A stretch of 64,000 nt of DNA from Semisulcospira habei (lineage: Eukaryota; Mollusca; Gastropoda; Semisulcospiridae), in NCBI GenBank assembly GCA_036245525.1, contig BTPG01000005.1:132738250-132802249 (forward strand), written 5' to 3'. Shown piece by piece: positions 48,758 to 59,960 of the stretch (position 1 is its first letter; the number at the start of each line of letters is the position of its first letter). The position numbers and the translations under genes were made by a program. The notes below the pieces were generated by a model. The model was not told the DNA's origin. It saw nothing but the letters and a program-made list of their open reading frames with translations, and ran no database searches.

Positions 48758-48968
48758 TTAACCCATTCAGCCCTGATGCACTACAGCAGGAGATGGGTCG
48801 ACTATGATAATTTAAGGGTAGTGCCAGATTATCTTGGTGCCTGTCGGCGCCAAGCTAATCTGGCACTGCCCTTCAATTATCATGGTCAATCCATCTCCTG
48901 CAACAGGTGCATAGTCGTTAGATGCCTCCAAAATTTGGGAAATACGTGCGTCAGGCTGAATGAGTTAA
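48758..48968. repeat. TTAA-flanked palindromic MITE, best copy
   Basis: TTAA at 48758-48761 and 48965-48968; inverted ends CCCATTCAGCCCTGATGC and GCGTCAGGCTGAATGAG. The next arms (CAGCAGGAGATGG and CCATCTCCTGC) and the core hairpin (AGGGTAGTGCCAGATTATC with GCTAATCTGGCACTGCCCT) also pair. The whole unit of about 203 bp folds on itself. It lies 212 nt upstream of exon 3. Confidence 0.85.
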
Positions 48969-49027
48969 GGCATTTCAAAAACCTCAGCATGCACCTAAAG
49001 GCAGAGTTTGCAAATATATTCACTCTT

Positions 49028-49112
49028 TAACCCTTTATCAGTAGCAGTTTTTGTCACAATGATTAATGCAGGAATCATCGTGACAAAACCACTGCCGACA
49101 GCCGAAGGGTTA
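49028..49112. repeat. TTAA-flanked short foldback
   Basis: TTAACCCTTTATCAGTAGCAG at the left and CGAAGGGTTAA at the right; TTTTGTCACAATGATT pairs with AATCATCGTGACAAAA in the centre. Confidence 0.7.
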
Positions 49113-49178
49113 AAACACATGTCTCCCGTCAAATCTTTACCTCACACAATCAATGAAAAGTGAAAGAATCATACTCAC

Positions 49179-49211
49179 GATTTTATTCCCCTGCGACACA
49201 ATTGTTCCCAT
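49179..49211 (-). CDS. Receptor exon 2: 33-bp micro-exon
   Basis: Acceptor ATTTTCAG and donor GTGAGT frame 33 bp encoding MGTIVSQGNKI in phase 0 to 0. It bridges exon 1, ending CRDQSS, and exon 3, starting LEVTDMD. The combined sequence keeps the FN3 strand pattern, so a micro-exon is more likely than a chance match, but it is the least certain exon in the set because of its size. Confidence 0.7.
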
Positions 49212-49359
49212 CTGAAAATGAATCACACTTCCTCTGAAAATAGTGTATACGAGGAGAATGCCTATACCTTTTCTTCATAAATTTACTTCATGTATCACAT
49301 ACTTCAGATATAAATAAACTTAGGCCCTGTGGTGCTTTTTATGTCCAAGTTCACTGTAT

Positions 49360-49465
49360 TACTTTAACCACCTGATTGCTACTGACAATACCACTTGACA
49401 GAAAAGACACAAAACTACACATTTCCAATGAACGGTATTGTCAGTAGCAGTCAGCGACAGTCAGT
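49360..49465. repeat. Short foldback
   Basis: GATTGCTACTGACAATACC pairs with GGTATTGTCAGTAGCAGTC. Same style as 440-545. Confidence 0.7.
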
Positions 49466-49497
49466 GAGTAAATTCTACCTATAGTTACCAAGATGCA

Positions 49498-49560
49498 CCC
49501 CCCCCCCACCCCTCACCCCCCCCCCCCCCCACCCACCCTCACCCCTCACCCCCCTCTCCC
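49498..49560. repeat. C-rich low-complexity tract
   Basis: Runs of C interrupted by A and CACCC, next to the LINE 3' end. Length is likely variable or assembly-sensitive. Confidence 0.9.
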
Positions 49561-49645
49561 TCGCGCTCGGACCATATGGTGTTGAGGTGCGTCTCCTGGG
49601 TGGTGGATAGGGGTCCCTCGCGAGAGGGGTGCAACGAATGAAATC

Positions 49646-52600
49646 TCTTGGCTTGACTTCGCGAACGAAGATTTTATAGGAGTTGCCCACGATGTCTGCA
49701 GGCTTGTTCGTGGCTGCGGAGGCCAATCCGGGACAGGCAGGTTCGACCGCAGTGGCTGCAGGGGAAGGTATGGCCAGGGTTCTGATTTGCGGCATCTCTG
49801 TTTTTTCTCCTGAGCCGCTTGTCCTTAAGGCTAGCTCTGCGAGAGTCCTCAAAGGAGACAGCTGCCTTGTAAATGGTGGAGCGCCAGGTGTCACGGTCCA
49901 CAGCAAGCGAGGACCACTGGTGGTGGTCGATTTGGCAGGCACTAAGTGACTTCTTGAGACAGTCTTTGTATCTCTTCTTTGGTGCCTCTCTGTCACGGTA
50001 TCCAGTAGCAAGCTCGCTGAACAGGGTGATCTTTGGTAGGCGATGATCCTCCATCCTGGAGACATGCCCCGCCCAGCGGAGCTGTGTCTGCAGCAACAAA
50101 GCCTCGATGCTCACAGTTTCAGCCTGTTCAAGGACCTCGACGTTGGTGACATAGTCACTCCAGTGAATGCCCAGGATGGTACGCAGGCAGCACTGATGGA
50201 AGCGTTCGAGGAGTCGTAGTTGGCTGCAGTAGAGGGCCCAGGACTCGGAACCATACAGCAGGGTGGTGAGGACCACAGCTCTGTACACGCTGATCTTGGT
50301 GCCTGTTTTCAGCTGTTGATTAAGCCACACCCGCTTGAAAAGTCGCCCGAAAGTGCTGTTCGCTTTTGCCAGCCTGCTGTCAAGCTCCTTGTCCAGCTTG
50401 GCGTCCGACGTGATAATGCAGCCAAGGTAAGTAAACTGGTGCACTGACTTTAGTTCAGACTCGCCAATGGTGATGTGAGGAGGGCGATACACTGTCTTGG
50501 GTGCCGGCTGATGGAGGACCTCTGTCTTTTTCAGACTGACCTGAGTCCAAAGAGCTGGGCAGCGTCTGCGAAGCAGGACGTGATGCGCTGCAGGGCTCTC
50601 TCTGTGTGTGCAACGAGGGCAGCATCATCAGCAAAAAGCAGCTCACGAATCAGTTGGTCTAGGGTTTTCGTGTGGGCCTGCAGTCGTCTGAGGTTGAACA
50701 GGCTGCCATCGAGACGATACCTGATGTACACTGCATCGTCATCATCGAGGTCTACTGTGGCCTGCTTCAGCATCATGCTAAAAAAGATGGTGAAGAGGGT
50801 CGGTGCCAGCACGCAGCCCTGCTTTACACCGTTGAGAATAGGGAATGGTTCTGAGAGGTCATTGTTGAGTCTGACCTGGCCTTGCTGGTCCTCGTGTAGC
50901 TGGACAATCATGCTGAGGAACTTTGGGGGACAGCCAAGTCGCTCCAGGATCTGCCACATGCCTTGCCTGCTCACAGTGTCGAACGCTTTTGTTAGGTCGA
51001 CAAACGTTACGTACAGCCCTTTGTTCTGCTCGCGGCACTTCTCCTGAAGCTGTCTCAGCACAAAGACCATATCAGTGGTGCTCCTGTTTGCTCTGAAGCC
51101 ACACTGGCCCTCTGGGAGGTGGTCTTCAGCGATGGCAGGTACCAGCTGATTCAGGAGCAGCCTTGCAAGAATTTTCCCGGCAATGGACAGCAGGGTAATT
51201 CCCCGATAGTTGGAACAGTCAGACTTCTCGCCTTTGTTCTTGTACAGGGTGATAACGACAGCATCACGGAGATCCTTTGGTAGTGCTCCTTCCTCCCAGC
51301 AGCAGAGAAAGAGGTCATGGAGCTTGTTGTGCAGTGCTGTGCCTCCATGTTTCCAGATCTCTGGCGGTATTCCATCAATACCTGCTGCTTTGCCACTCTT
51401 GAGCTGGTGGATGGCTGTGAGGGTCTCTTCAGCAGTGGGCGGTTCGTCTAATTCAACCTTTACTGGGAGTTGTGGGATTTGTAGGACGACTGCTTCTTGA
51501 ACAGTGCGCTCAGCGCTGAAGAGGCTCTGAAAGTACTCCGACCAGCGGTTCAAGATGGAGGTATTATCTGTGAGGAGTGCCTGGCCATTCGCGCTTCGCA
51601 GGGGACTTTGTACCAGGTGTCTGGGGCCATACACTGCTTTCAGTGCTTCGTAGAAGCCCCTGTAGTCACCATTGTCAGCGCAAAGCTGGGTCCTCTGTGC
51701 AAGTCTGGTCCACCACTCATTCTGGAGATCTCTGAGCTTGCGCTGGAGACTGCTGCAGACGAGGCGGAAGGCAGACTTCTTCACAGGGCAGGAAGGCTGG
51801 GCTAGGTGGGCCTGATGGGCGGCTCTTTTGTTTGCTAGGTGTTCCTGGATCTCTACATTGTTCTCGTCAAACCAGTCTTTGTTCTTCTTTCTAGCGAAAC
51901 CCAGGACTTCTGCAGAGGATTTTGCAATAGCAGTTTTGAGTTGTTCCCAAAGTGTTTCAGGGGAGGAGTCTGCTGGGTCCGCTGTGTCTTTGAGCCTGCG
52001 CTGTAAATCTGTCTGAAAGGCAGCTTTCACGTCGTCACGCTGAAGGCTGGCAAAATCAGGCTTTTTCTTGGGGGGGCCCCCATTTCTTGGGTTTTGGCTT
52101 GATGTGGAGCCTGAGTTTGCAGCGTACAAGACGGTGATCAGTGTGGAACTCTGCGCTGGGCATCACTCTGGTGAGGAGGACGTCACTGCGGTCCCTCTGA
52201 CGCACTAGGACATAGTCGATAAGGTGCCAGTGTTTGGAGCGAGGATGCATCCAGGTGGTCTTTCGACTGTCCTTTTGCTGAAAAGTAGTGTTGGTGATGA
52301 CCAGTTGCTGCTCTGCACAGAACTCCAACAGTAGGCGGCCATTGTCATTGCAGTTCCCGACGCCATGCTTGCCGAGGACTCCTTTCCAGGCTTCAGAGTC
52401 CTGGCCCAATCTGGCGTTGAAGTCGCCAAGGATGATGACTTTGTCGTCTGCAGGGGTGCTCTGTATGAGGCTGCGCAGGTCGGTGTAAAACTTGTCCTTT
52501 TCAGCAGGCTCTGCCAGGAGGGTTGGGGAGTACACACTGAGAAGGGTGACGTGTTGCTGGTGTCTCAGTGGGAGGCGCATGGACATGATGCGGTCTGAGT

Positions 52601-53400
52601 GACCCGTTGGTAGGTTTTCCAGCTTAGTCGCAATGGAGGTCTTGACCATGAAACCCACGCCTGAGAGCCGTCTTTCTGATTCAGGACTGCCTGACCAGTA
52701 GAGGGTGTACCCAGCGCCAAGTTCTTGGAGGCTGCCTTCGTCCGGAAAACGTACTTCACTGAGCGCGGTGATGTCGATGTTTAACCTCCGCATTTCATGG
52801 GCAATGAGGGCGGAGCGACGTTTAGGGCGTCCGCTGTCTGCTTTGTCGAGCATGGTTCGGATGTTCCAGCATGCTACGTTGAGTCCGGTCGTGGTCGTCA
52901 TGAGAGTGGATCCATTATTCTTTCTTGTTTTTTGACCGCAGGAGAAGATGCCCATTGACCGCGGCTAGCCAACTGGGGTTGCGAGGGGACGAGCTTTGGT
53001 TAGGCCACCTTTTCTAGGCCCCTCTCCGTGTGGAGCAAGCAGTGCTGTCCCTAGAGAAGGCTGCTTGGTCGTTCAGGGTGTGCCGAGTGATGTTGTCATC
53101 CCCAGGTCAACATCAGGCGACCAATATCCTGAACCGCCTGCATGCAGGTTTGAGACTGCGGCTTCCAGTGACATCTTTCACCTGCCGTTTCGCCCCTCGC
53201 CCGTCGCTACAGGACTTGGAATGGTCAGTGTCATGGTCCGTGGACGTTTCCTAAAGCCTGCGCGGTGGAGCTTTTTGGTGGAGTGCAGTGTGCGCAGTAC
53301 TGGCCCCACCCTTTAAACCCTTGGTTCGTCTGCCATGGCCTAGCAAGCTGGGACGATGGCATCGAGGTCCTCGGGTCGTAGGTTTTATATCAGACTGTCC
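49646..53400 (-). mobile_element. LINE copy 2 (same family as 19115-22334), with 5' UTR, frameshifted
   Basis: Near-identical in sequence to copy 1 over the shared part, and longer at the 5' end, where about 440 bp of untranslated sequence precede the first ATG at 52955. The ORF is broken by single-base differences from copy 1. It lies head-to-head with the LINE at 53405. Confidence 0.9.
49674..52955 (-). pseudogene. LINE copy 2 endonuclease-RT, two frameshifts
   Basis: The first segment, 52955-52056, holds the full endonuclease start (GLNVACWNIRTMLDKADSG, with the Asn lost in copy 1). The second, 52129-50531, holds the RT (KAAGIDGIPPEIWKHG, SNYRGITLLSIAGK, LLFADDAAL). The third, 50492-49674, holds the C-terminal part with CSHCGRTC. 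The first shift is at a G-run near 52069 (one G more than copy 1). The second is a one-base loss near 50540 (GACCTGAGTCC versus GACCTCGAGTCC). Each is one indel from an open frame, so this copy is also recent. Confidence 0.88.
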
Positions 53401-54408
53401 TTGTCCTAGTCTCTGGCTCAAAAGCCTTCCCCGGAGACACGGGGGCTTTGATGTCAGGGGTTTCCTCCCTTAGCCTTTCCGCAGCCAAAGCGGCCAGGCC
53501 TGCAAGGCAGCAGGGGACTCGTGGAGGGCGGGGTCGTCTAAGTCCCGTGCAGATGTGAACATCTGCCCACTGCCCAGAATGAAATAAGGTGCCGTGAACC
53601 AACATGGTCTAAGGGAAGGAGACCCCGACAGAAAACCCCTAGACCTCCTAGTAAGAGGGTTGGGCGTGGGGGTAGCTTCCCCACTCTGCAAATAAGGAAA
53701 TAGCTACAGAAACGCCGACGAATAGACAAACAGCAATTCCTTTCCTGGAGGAGGAAGGTTCTTCTACCAGAAGATTTATGACGTCGTGTGGTGAAAGCCG
53801 GAAGTCTTCGGAAGCCACAGGACCGAGCCGCCTCTCTCTATCCAGGGACACAATCATGGGCACATGGAATGTCAAGACCATGTACCAGAGTGGCAAGGCC
53901 GCCCAGATAGCAGCCGAAATGCAAAAGTACAACCTTTCCCTGCTAGGTATCAGTGAAGCCAGATGGACACAGTCTGGGCAGAAAAGGCTGTTAAGTGGGG
54001 AGATGATTCTGTATTCACGTCATGAAGAGGAGAATGCCCACCATACAGAAGGTGTAGCACTCATGCTGTCACCAGTGGCACAGAGAGAGCTGATGGGCTG
54101 GGAACCTCTGGGGCCAAGAATTATCACAGCAGCCTTTAGAACCAGGAAAAAGATTAAACTCAACGTCATCCAGTGTTATGCGCCCACTAATGACAGTGAC
54201 CTGGAAGAGAAACAATTCTACGACCGACTCCAGAGCGTTGTGGACAAATGTACGGAGCGAGACATCACCATCATCATGGGCGATTTTAATGCCAAATTAG
54301 GGGAGAACAACACCGGATATGAAGAGGTGATGGGGAGACAGGGACTAGGGGAGATGAGAACGGGGAGAGGTTTGTAGACTTTTGTACTCTAAACAGACTT
54401 GTCATTGG

Positions 54409-54954
54409 TATACAGTACTGCCTGGCTATCAGCACAATACTTCATCTACAAGGCTGTGTGGAACACACTTTTAGTTATGGAGCGTTCGAGTGAAACTGAC
54501 TCGAATGCACGATAAGCCATCGGTGGCAATTAATCATTAGCGCGCGCTAGTCATACTGACTGGAAGGACTGTTTATAATACTGGAAGAGAATGCTCTTCC
54601 AGTATCCTACTACTAAGTGTATCTGCTGTCAAACATCCCGCAGGATATGTAGAAAACTGAGGAAGCAGAATTCGAGAACATTACACACGGGCAGAACACA
54701 TACATCATTAGTCCCGCCGCAACTGACATAGATTTTGACGCCAACAGTGACCTAAATAGCCTGCTGGCAGCGGGGAGTGCCTGCATACCACAGCAGCAGG
54801 TGGCTGGCCAAACTAATGTGTAGGCCTGGAAATAAGGCTAACTACACTGCTGTGTCTATGATGCTAGGGACGTGTTCAGTTTTATATTACAATATGTCCC
54901 ATCGTGTTTATTGTCTTTATGCTTAGACCACAATAGTTCAGTACTAAGGCATAC

Positions 54955-55013
<59 letters not shown>

Positions 55014-55137
55014 ACGTTAGTAGCTTAATTATATTTTGATGTGTTTAATGTTCTTCCTTTTATGTTGCGCGGCACCGCAACAATTTCCTAATGTATTGTT
55101 ACATATGGCAATAAAGTTCTATCATCATCATCATTGG
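54409..55137 (+). mobile_element. Retroposon with ATC tail inside the LINE
   Basis: TCATTGG occurs at 54402-54408 and 55131-55137, and the LINE endonuclease reading resumes exactly across the gap. The insert ends with AATAAAG and a (ATC)n tract. It contains a long (TG)n run (54957-55011) and no protein I recognise. Confidence 0.82.
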
Positions 55138-56429
55138 AGGCAGCATTTTCCCACTCAGAAGAATACACAAAGCAACTTGGGTCTCACCTGACCATACTGC
55201 AGAGAACCAAATAGACCATATCTGCATTAGCAAGAAATTTAGAAGATCCCTTCTAGATGTTCGAGTGAAGAGGGGAGCAGATGTCACCTCAGACCACCAT
55301 CTGCTTACCTTAAGAATAAAGCTCAAGTTAAAGAAAAGCCACACAGAGACAACAATAAGACAGCGCTATAATCTAGGCCTCCTGAGAGAGACTGGAGTGA
55401 GAGACGAGTTCAAACTGGTGCTGTCCAACGGGTTTCAAGCGCTTCAGGAGCTAGTAAATGAAGAGGAGGCAGTCGCCATAAAGCAGCAGTGGAAGGCAGT
55501 TAGAGAGGCGCTGAACTCAACCTGCAAAGACACTGTAGGGTTCAGGAAACGCCATCACAAGGACTGGCTGTCGGCACAGACCTTGAAGAAGATAGAAGTG
55601 AGGAAGCAGAAGAAAGCAGTTGTCAACAACAGTCGCACGAGAGCAGCCAAAGCAAGGGCACAGGAGGAATACTCGAAAGCCAACCGCGAGGTGAAGAGGA
55701 GTATCAGGGCAGACAAGAGGGCCTACACAGACAGCCTGGCAGCAGAGGCAGAAAAGGCAGCAGGCAGCGGCAACATGAAACAGCTCTACGACATTACCAG
55801 AAGATTGTCAGGCAAGTATGGCCATACAGAAAGACCAGTAAAAGACAAAGAAGGCAAGCCTATTGCAGACAGAGCAGACCAACTCGACAGATGGGCCAAG
55901 TATTTTGAAGAGCTACTGAACAGACCCACCCCACCCGACCCCCCCAGACATCCAGCTAGCAGAGACTGACCTACCCATCAGCTGTGACAGACCCAGCCGG
56001 GAAGAGAATAGAAGAGCAGTGACATTTTTTAAGAAAGGGAAAGCAGCAGGGCCAGATGGCATCCCAGCAGAGGCTCTGAAAGCAGACCTAGAGACAACAG
56101 TAGAGCTGCTGTTTGGAAAGATCTGGGAAGAGGAGGTGATGCCCGCTGACTGGAAGGAGGGGTACCTAATCAAGCTTTCCAAGAAAGGCGACCTCAGCAA
56201 GTGTTCAAACTACAGAGGAATCACCTTGCTGTCAGTACCAGGAAAAGTCTTCAACAGCATCATACTGGAGAGATTGAAGAGCTCCATCGACCCCCAGCTG
56301 AGAGACCAACAAGCAGGATTCAGAAAAAACTTTAATGTACAGACCAGATCGCCACTCTCCGCATCATCGTGGAACAGTCTCTGGAGTGGAGCTCCCCGCT
56401 GTACGTCAACTTTGTGAATTACGAGAAAG

Positions 56430-57318
56430 TACCCTACATCACCACCAGAGATGAGCACAGCACTGTGAGCAAGAAAGCCCTGACACTGGCCATGCTCGAA
56501 GATAAGTATCCCCAGGAAGCATGGATACGGGCATACACCGATGGATCAGCCACAGATGCAGTTCAGGATGGAGGGGCTGGGGTGTACATTCAGTACCCAA
56601 ACGGAAAATGGCAGGCAGAGGCAGTACCAACAGGCCTTCACTGCACAAATTACAGAGCTGAGGTGGAAGCCCTAGTCCGCGCAGCTAACACCCTTAGTGG
56701 CACTGCAGACCTTGATGCCCAGATTGTCTTCCTTACTGATGTCATGTCTGTCCTTGAGGCAGCAACAGCAAGCAAACTGCCACGTCTACAAGAGGCACTG
56801 CAAAACATCAAGTGCACCAGACTGGTGCTGCAGTGGATCCCTTCACACTGTGGCATCTACAGCAATGAAGAAGCTGACAGAATGGCAAAAGTGGGCGCAG
56901 AGAAAGAACAAGATGAAAATGGAGTCAGCTTCACAGAGATGAAGACCATCATTAAGTCTGTGTACAGACCACCACAACGGCCCCTAGACAGTTACCATCA
57001 GCTGTCCAGACAAGAGCAGGTGACCATCTTTCGTCTGAGGACCGGGCACAACCGACTCAATTTCCACCTGCACAGACGCTTCCACCTCGTGCCATCTCCC
57101 CTGTGCCCTTGTGGAGAAGCAGAGCAGACCGCAGAGCACATCCTCCAGGACTGTGGGAACCACCAGCCGCTGAGGGAGGAGATATGGCCGAAGCCCGCCA
57201 CTCTACAAGAGAAACTGTACGGGCCTGTGGAGGCGCTACAGAAGACCACAGATTTCATTTTGAGAGCCAAACTCCAAGTGTGACGGCGTTCGAGAAGAAG
57301 AAGAAGAAGACGAGAAAG
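56430..57318 (+). mobile_element. 5'-truncated LINE: RNase H and C-terminal region
   Basis: ACGAGAAAG flanks it (56421-56429 and 57310-57318). The insert ends in a (GAA)n run. It encodes an RNase H: AYTDGSATDAVQDGGAGVYI with the first Asp, then NYRAEVEAL (Glu), FLTDVMSV (Asp), and QWIPSHCGIYSNEEADRMAK with the His and last Asp. A C-terminal Cys/His stretch follows (LCPCGEAEQTAEHILQDC). The frame is open from the host LINE sequence through the insert (56369-57283). RNase H places the source in the I/Jockey-related LINE groups. Confidence 0.88.
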
Positions 57319-58412
57319 CATTTGACAGCTTGGACCAAGAGACTTTGTGGAAACTCCTACGACACTATGGTGTACCCACAAAGCTCGTCTGCCTGATCAA
57401 GAGCAGCTACGATGGCATGACATGTCGCATGATCCACGAAGGGCAGTTCACCAAGGAGCTCCAGGTCAGAACCGGAGTCAGGCAGGGGTGTCTGCTGTCT
57501 CTGTTCCTCTTCCTACTGGCCATAGACTGGGTCATGAAGAGAACCACTGAGCAGAGAAGAAGCAGAATACAGTGGACACTGTGGACACAGCTTGATGACC
57601 TCGATTTTGCAGATGACTTGGCTTTACTGTCCCACACTCATCAACAAATGCAGGACAAGACCACGAGGCTTGCTGACATCTCGTCCCAAGTGGGCCTCAC
57701 CATCCACAAACAGAAAACAAATACAATGAGGCTGAACGCAACCAGGGAAAAACCAGTCTTGCTTGCTGGCACCCCGTTGGAGGAGGTAGAGTCCTTCACC
57801 TATCTCGGGAGCATCATCGACAAAAAAGGCGGCACTGATGCAGATGTCAGAGCACGAATCGGTAAAGCAAGAGCAGCCTTTCTTCAGTTGAAAAGAGTGT
57901 GGAGTTCCAGATAGCTGTCACAACACACCAAAGTCCGGATTTTCAACTCAAACGTAAAAGCAGTTCTCCTATATGGAGCAGAGACTTGGAGGTTGACAAA
58001 AACCACAGTCAACAGAGTACAGATCTTCATAAACAGTTGCCTTAGAAGAATCTTGAAAATCCACTGGCCAGAGAAGATCAGCAATGCCAGACTCTGGGAG
58101 AAAACAGAGCAGATAACAGCAGAGAATGAAATTGGGCAAAGAAGATGGGGATGGATTGGTCACAGTCTGAGAAAGCCAGTTTCCAGTATCACTAGGCAGG
58201 CATTGTCATGGAACCCCCAGGGAAAGAGGAAAAGACTACTTAGAGGCAGGCCGAGAAACACCTGGCGTCGAGACCTCCAAGCAGACATCAAGAGACTGGG
58301 AACCACCTGTAGTAAAATCGAAGGAGACGCACAGGACAGGAGTCGCTGGAGGTCTCTCGTCGACGGCCTATACCCTGGGAGGGGTGACAGGCGTAAGTAA
58401 GTAAGTAACTTC

Positions 58413-58414
58413 CC

Positions 58415-58445
<31 letters not shown>

Positions 58446-58458
58446 AAAAAAAAAAAAA
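58413..58458. repeat. Poly-C then poly-A tract
   Basis: A run of C followed directly by a run of A, then (CAAA)n to 58480, at the LINE 3' end and before the R repeat. Confidence 0.9.
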
Positions 58459-58490
58459 CAACCAAACAAACAAACAAACAAAGCCATTAT

Positions 58491-59658
58491 GGCTCACATG
58501 TATGACCTATTTACATGTGTGACCTTTGTGACAATAAGTAAACCAGCAAAATCCATGTTTTCTCCAGAAGTAAGCATTTTTCACACATCTGTCAACCCCC
58601 GTGACCCTTGACCTTTGAGATGAGTCGACTAAATTAGTATGCATAGGAAGGTCTTATCAGCTACCTTTGTGCCAAATTTGATTGAAAAATTTGCAAAAAT
58701 GTTCATAATACCTACAATTTTATCAAATATTTTCCGGCCTCATGTGACCCTTGAACTTCCCAAAGGGTCATCCAAATTAGTATGCATAGATAGGTCTTAC
58801 CATCATGTATCTCTGTACCAGATTTGGGTTTGAAGTTGTGGATAGTATTTGAGAAAAGATATCTTTTGTCAAAATATGGATATTTTGGGCCTATTTCCTG
58901 AGCTCTTGTGACCCTTGACCTTTCTGAGGGATCAACCAAATTAGTATGCAAAGAAAGGCCTTACCGTCAGTTATCTCTATAGCATGTTTGGGTTTGAAGT
59001 TGTGAATAGTACTTGTGAAAAACATCTTTTGTCAAAATACAAAATATGGCTATTTAATAATATATAACTCTTCTATAGCACAATATCCCCACAAAGAAAG
59101 GCTCAGAGCACTTTGGACCTATTTTCATGAGCTCTTGTGACCCTTGACCTTTCCGAGGGCTCATCCAAATTAGTATGTATAAATAGGTCTTACCATCAGG
59201 TATCTCTGTAGCAAGTTTGGGTTTGAAGTTGTGAATAGTATTTGAGAAAAAACATCTTTTGTCAACATATGGCTATTTGGACCTATTTCCTGAGCTATTG
59301 TGACCCTTGACCATTCCGAGAGATCAACCAAATTAGTATGACTAGAAAGGTCTTACCATCAGGTATCTTTATACCAAGTTTGGGTTTGAAGTTGTGAATA
59401 ATATTTGAGAAAAAATAAATTGTCCAAATATAGTTGGTTTTTTTTAACATATTTCCTGATCCAATGACCTTGACCTTTGCGAGAGGTGAATCAAACTGGT
59501 ATGTTTAGAAAGGTCTTGCCACAAAGTATCCTTGGGCCAAGGTTGAAGACTGTGGCTTGAATAGTCTCTGAGAAAATGCCAACATTAAAGTTTACCACGG
59601 ACGACGGACGGACGACCCATGGCCTAAAACATACTCACTTTTGCTTCACACGTGAGCC
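58491..59658. repeat. R-family repeat, complete copy 2
   Basis: GGCTCACATGTATGACC at the left is inverted at the right (CACGTGAGCC). Units of about 145-165 bp recur near 58600, 58745, 58910, 59135, 59300 and 59465. One unit is lengthened by about 60 bp at 59055-59115, where a retroposon-tail-like fragment (TCTATAGCACAATATCCCC) is embedded. The distal end has CGGACGACGGACGGACGACC. Confidence 0.85.
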
Positions 59659-59816
59659 AAAAAAAAAAAAAGGACATAATTCTGCAAGTCAATGCCTCAT
59701 GGCAAAATAAAATTCCTGTTAAGCAGAGGCGAAAGGCAGGGGGTGGGGGGGGGGGGTGGATGAAGGTCCCAAATCACAGTCTGGCACACATTTCAAGAAG
59801 ACGCATTTTCACTTAC

Positions 59817-59953
59817 ACTGCTCTGATCCCTGCATGTGCCAATAGACACTCTGTAGTATTTATCCCTGTATATTCGACTATGATTCCAGGCAACAATGAC
59901 GCAGGTACTGTTCTTTTCTACCACACGTAGGTCCATCACAGGGGCAGGTTTCA
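59817..59953 (-). CDS. Receptor exon 1 in view: start of the cytokine-binding FN3
   Basis: Acceptor CCCAG at 59954-59958 and donor GTAAGT on the minus strand; 137 bp, phase 1 in and phase 0 out. The reading KPAPVMDLRVVEKNSTCVIV continues AWNHSRIYRDKYYRVSIGTC, with the Pro-rich entry, B-strand Trp and paired cysteines of a cytokine-receptor FN3 module. It joins to the micro-exon and exon 3 to complete the domain with the WSxWS-like motif. Exons for the N-terminal modules and signal peptide must lie beyond 64000. DIRS-E begins 7 nt upstream of its acceptor. Confidence 0.87.
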
Positions 59954-59960
59954 CTGGGAA

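Larger units (their letters stand above)
53778..58400 (+). pseudogene. LINE endonuclease-RT in pieces
   Basis: The endonuclease at 53855-54400 reads GTWNVKTMYQSGKAAQ, LLGISEARWTQSGQKRL, ITIIMGDFNAKLGENNTGYE, continuing after the first insertion at 55138 (IDHICISKKFRRSLLDVRV, VTSDHHLLTLRIKLK). The RT starts near 56020 (KGKAAGPDGIPAEALK, SNYRGITLLSVPGKV, LRDQQAGFRKN), is cut by the second insertion within the F-x-D-x-EK motif, and continues at 57330 (QETLWKLLRHYGVPTKLV, VRTGVRQGCLLSLFLFL, DLDFADDLALLSHT with FADD). A C-terminal region runs at 57993-58400 (GHSLRKP, RGRPRNTWRRDLQADIKRLG). Extra frameshifts occur near 54350, 55930 and 56340. Confidence 0.85.
53405..58412 (+). mobile_element. Second LINE family (EN-RT), with two nested retroposons
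   Basis: A 5' untranslated part (53405-53777), endonuclease and RT pieces on the plus strand, and a (GTAA)n tail at about 58393-58408 before a C/A homopolymer. It is interrupted at 54409-55137 and 56430-57318 by insertions with target duplications. It is a different family from the LINE copies at 19115 and 49646. Confidence 0.85.

Noticed and set aside
53400..53420. Head-to-head LINEs as one bidirectional unit
   Set aside because: The two LINEs are different families with separate 5' untranslated regions; adjacency is more simply explained by independent insertions.
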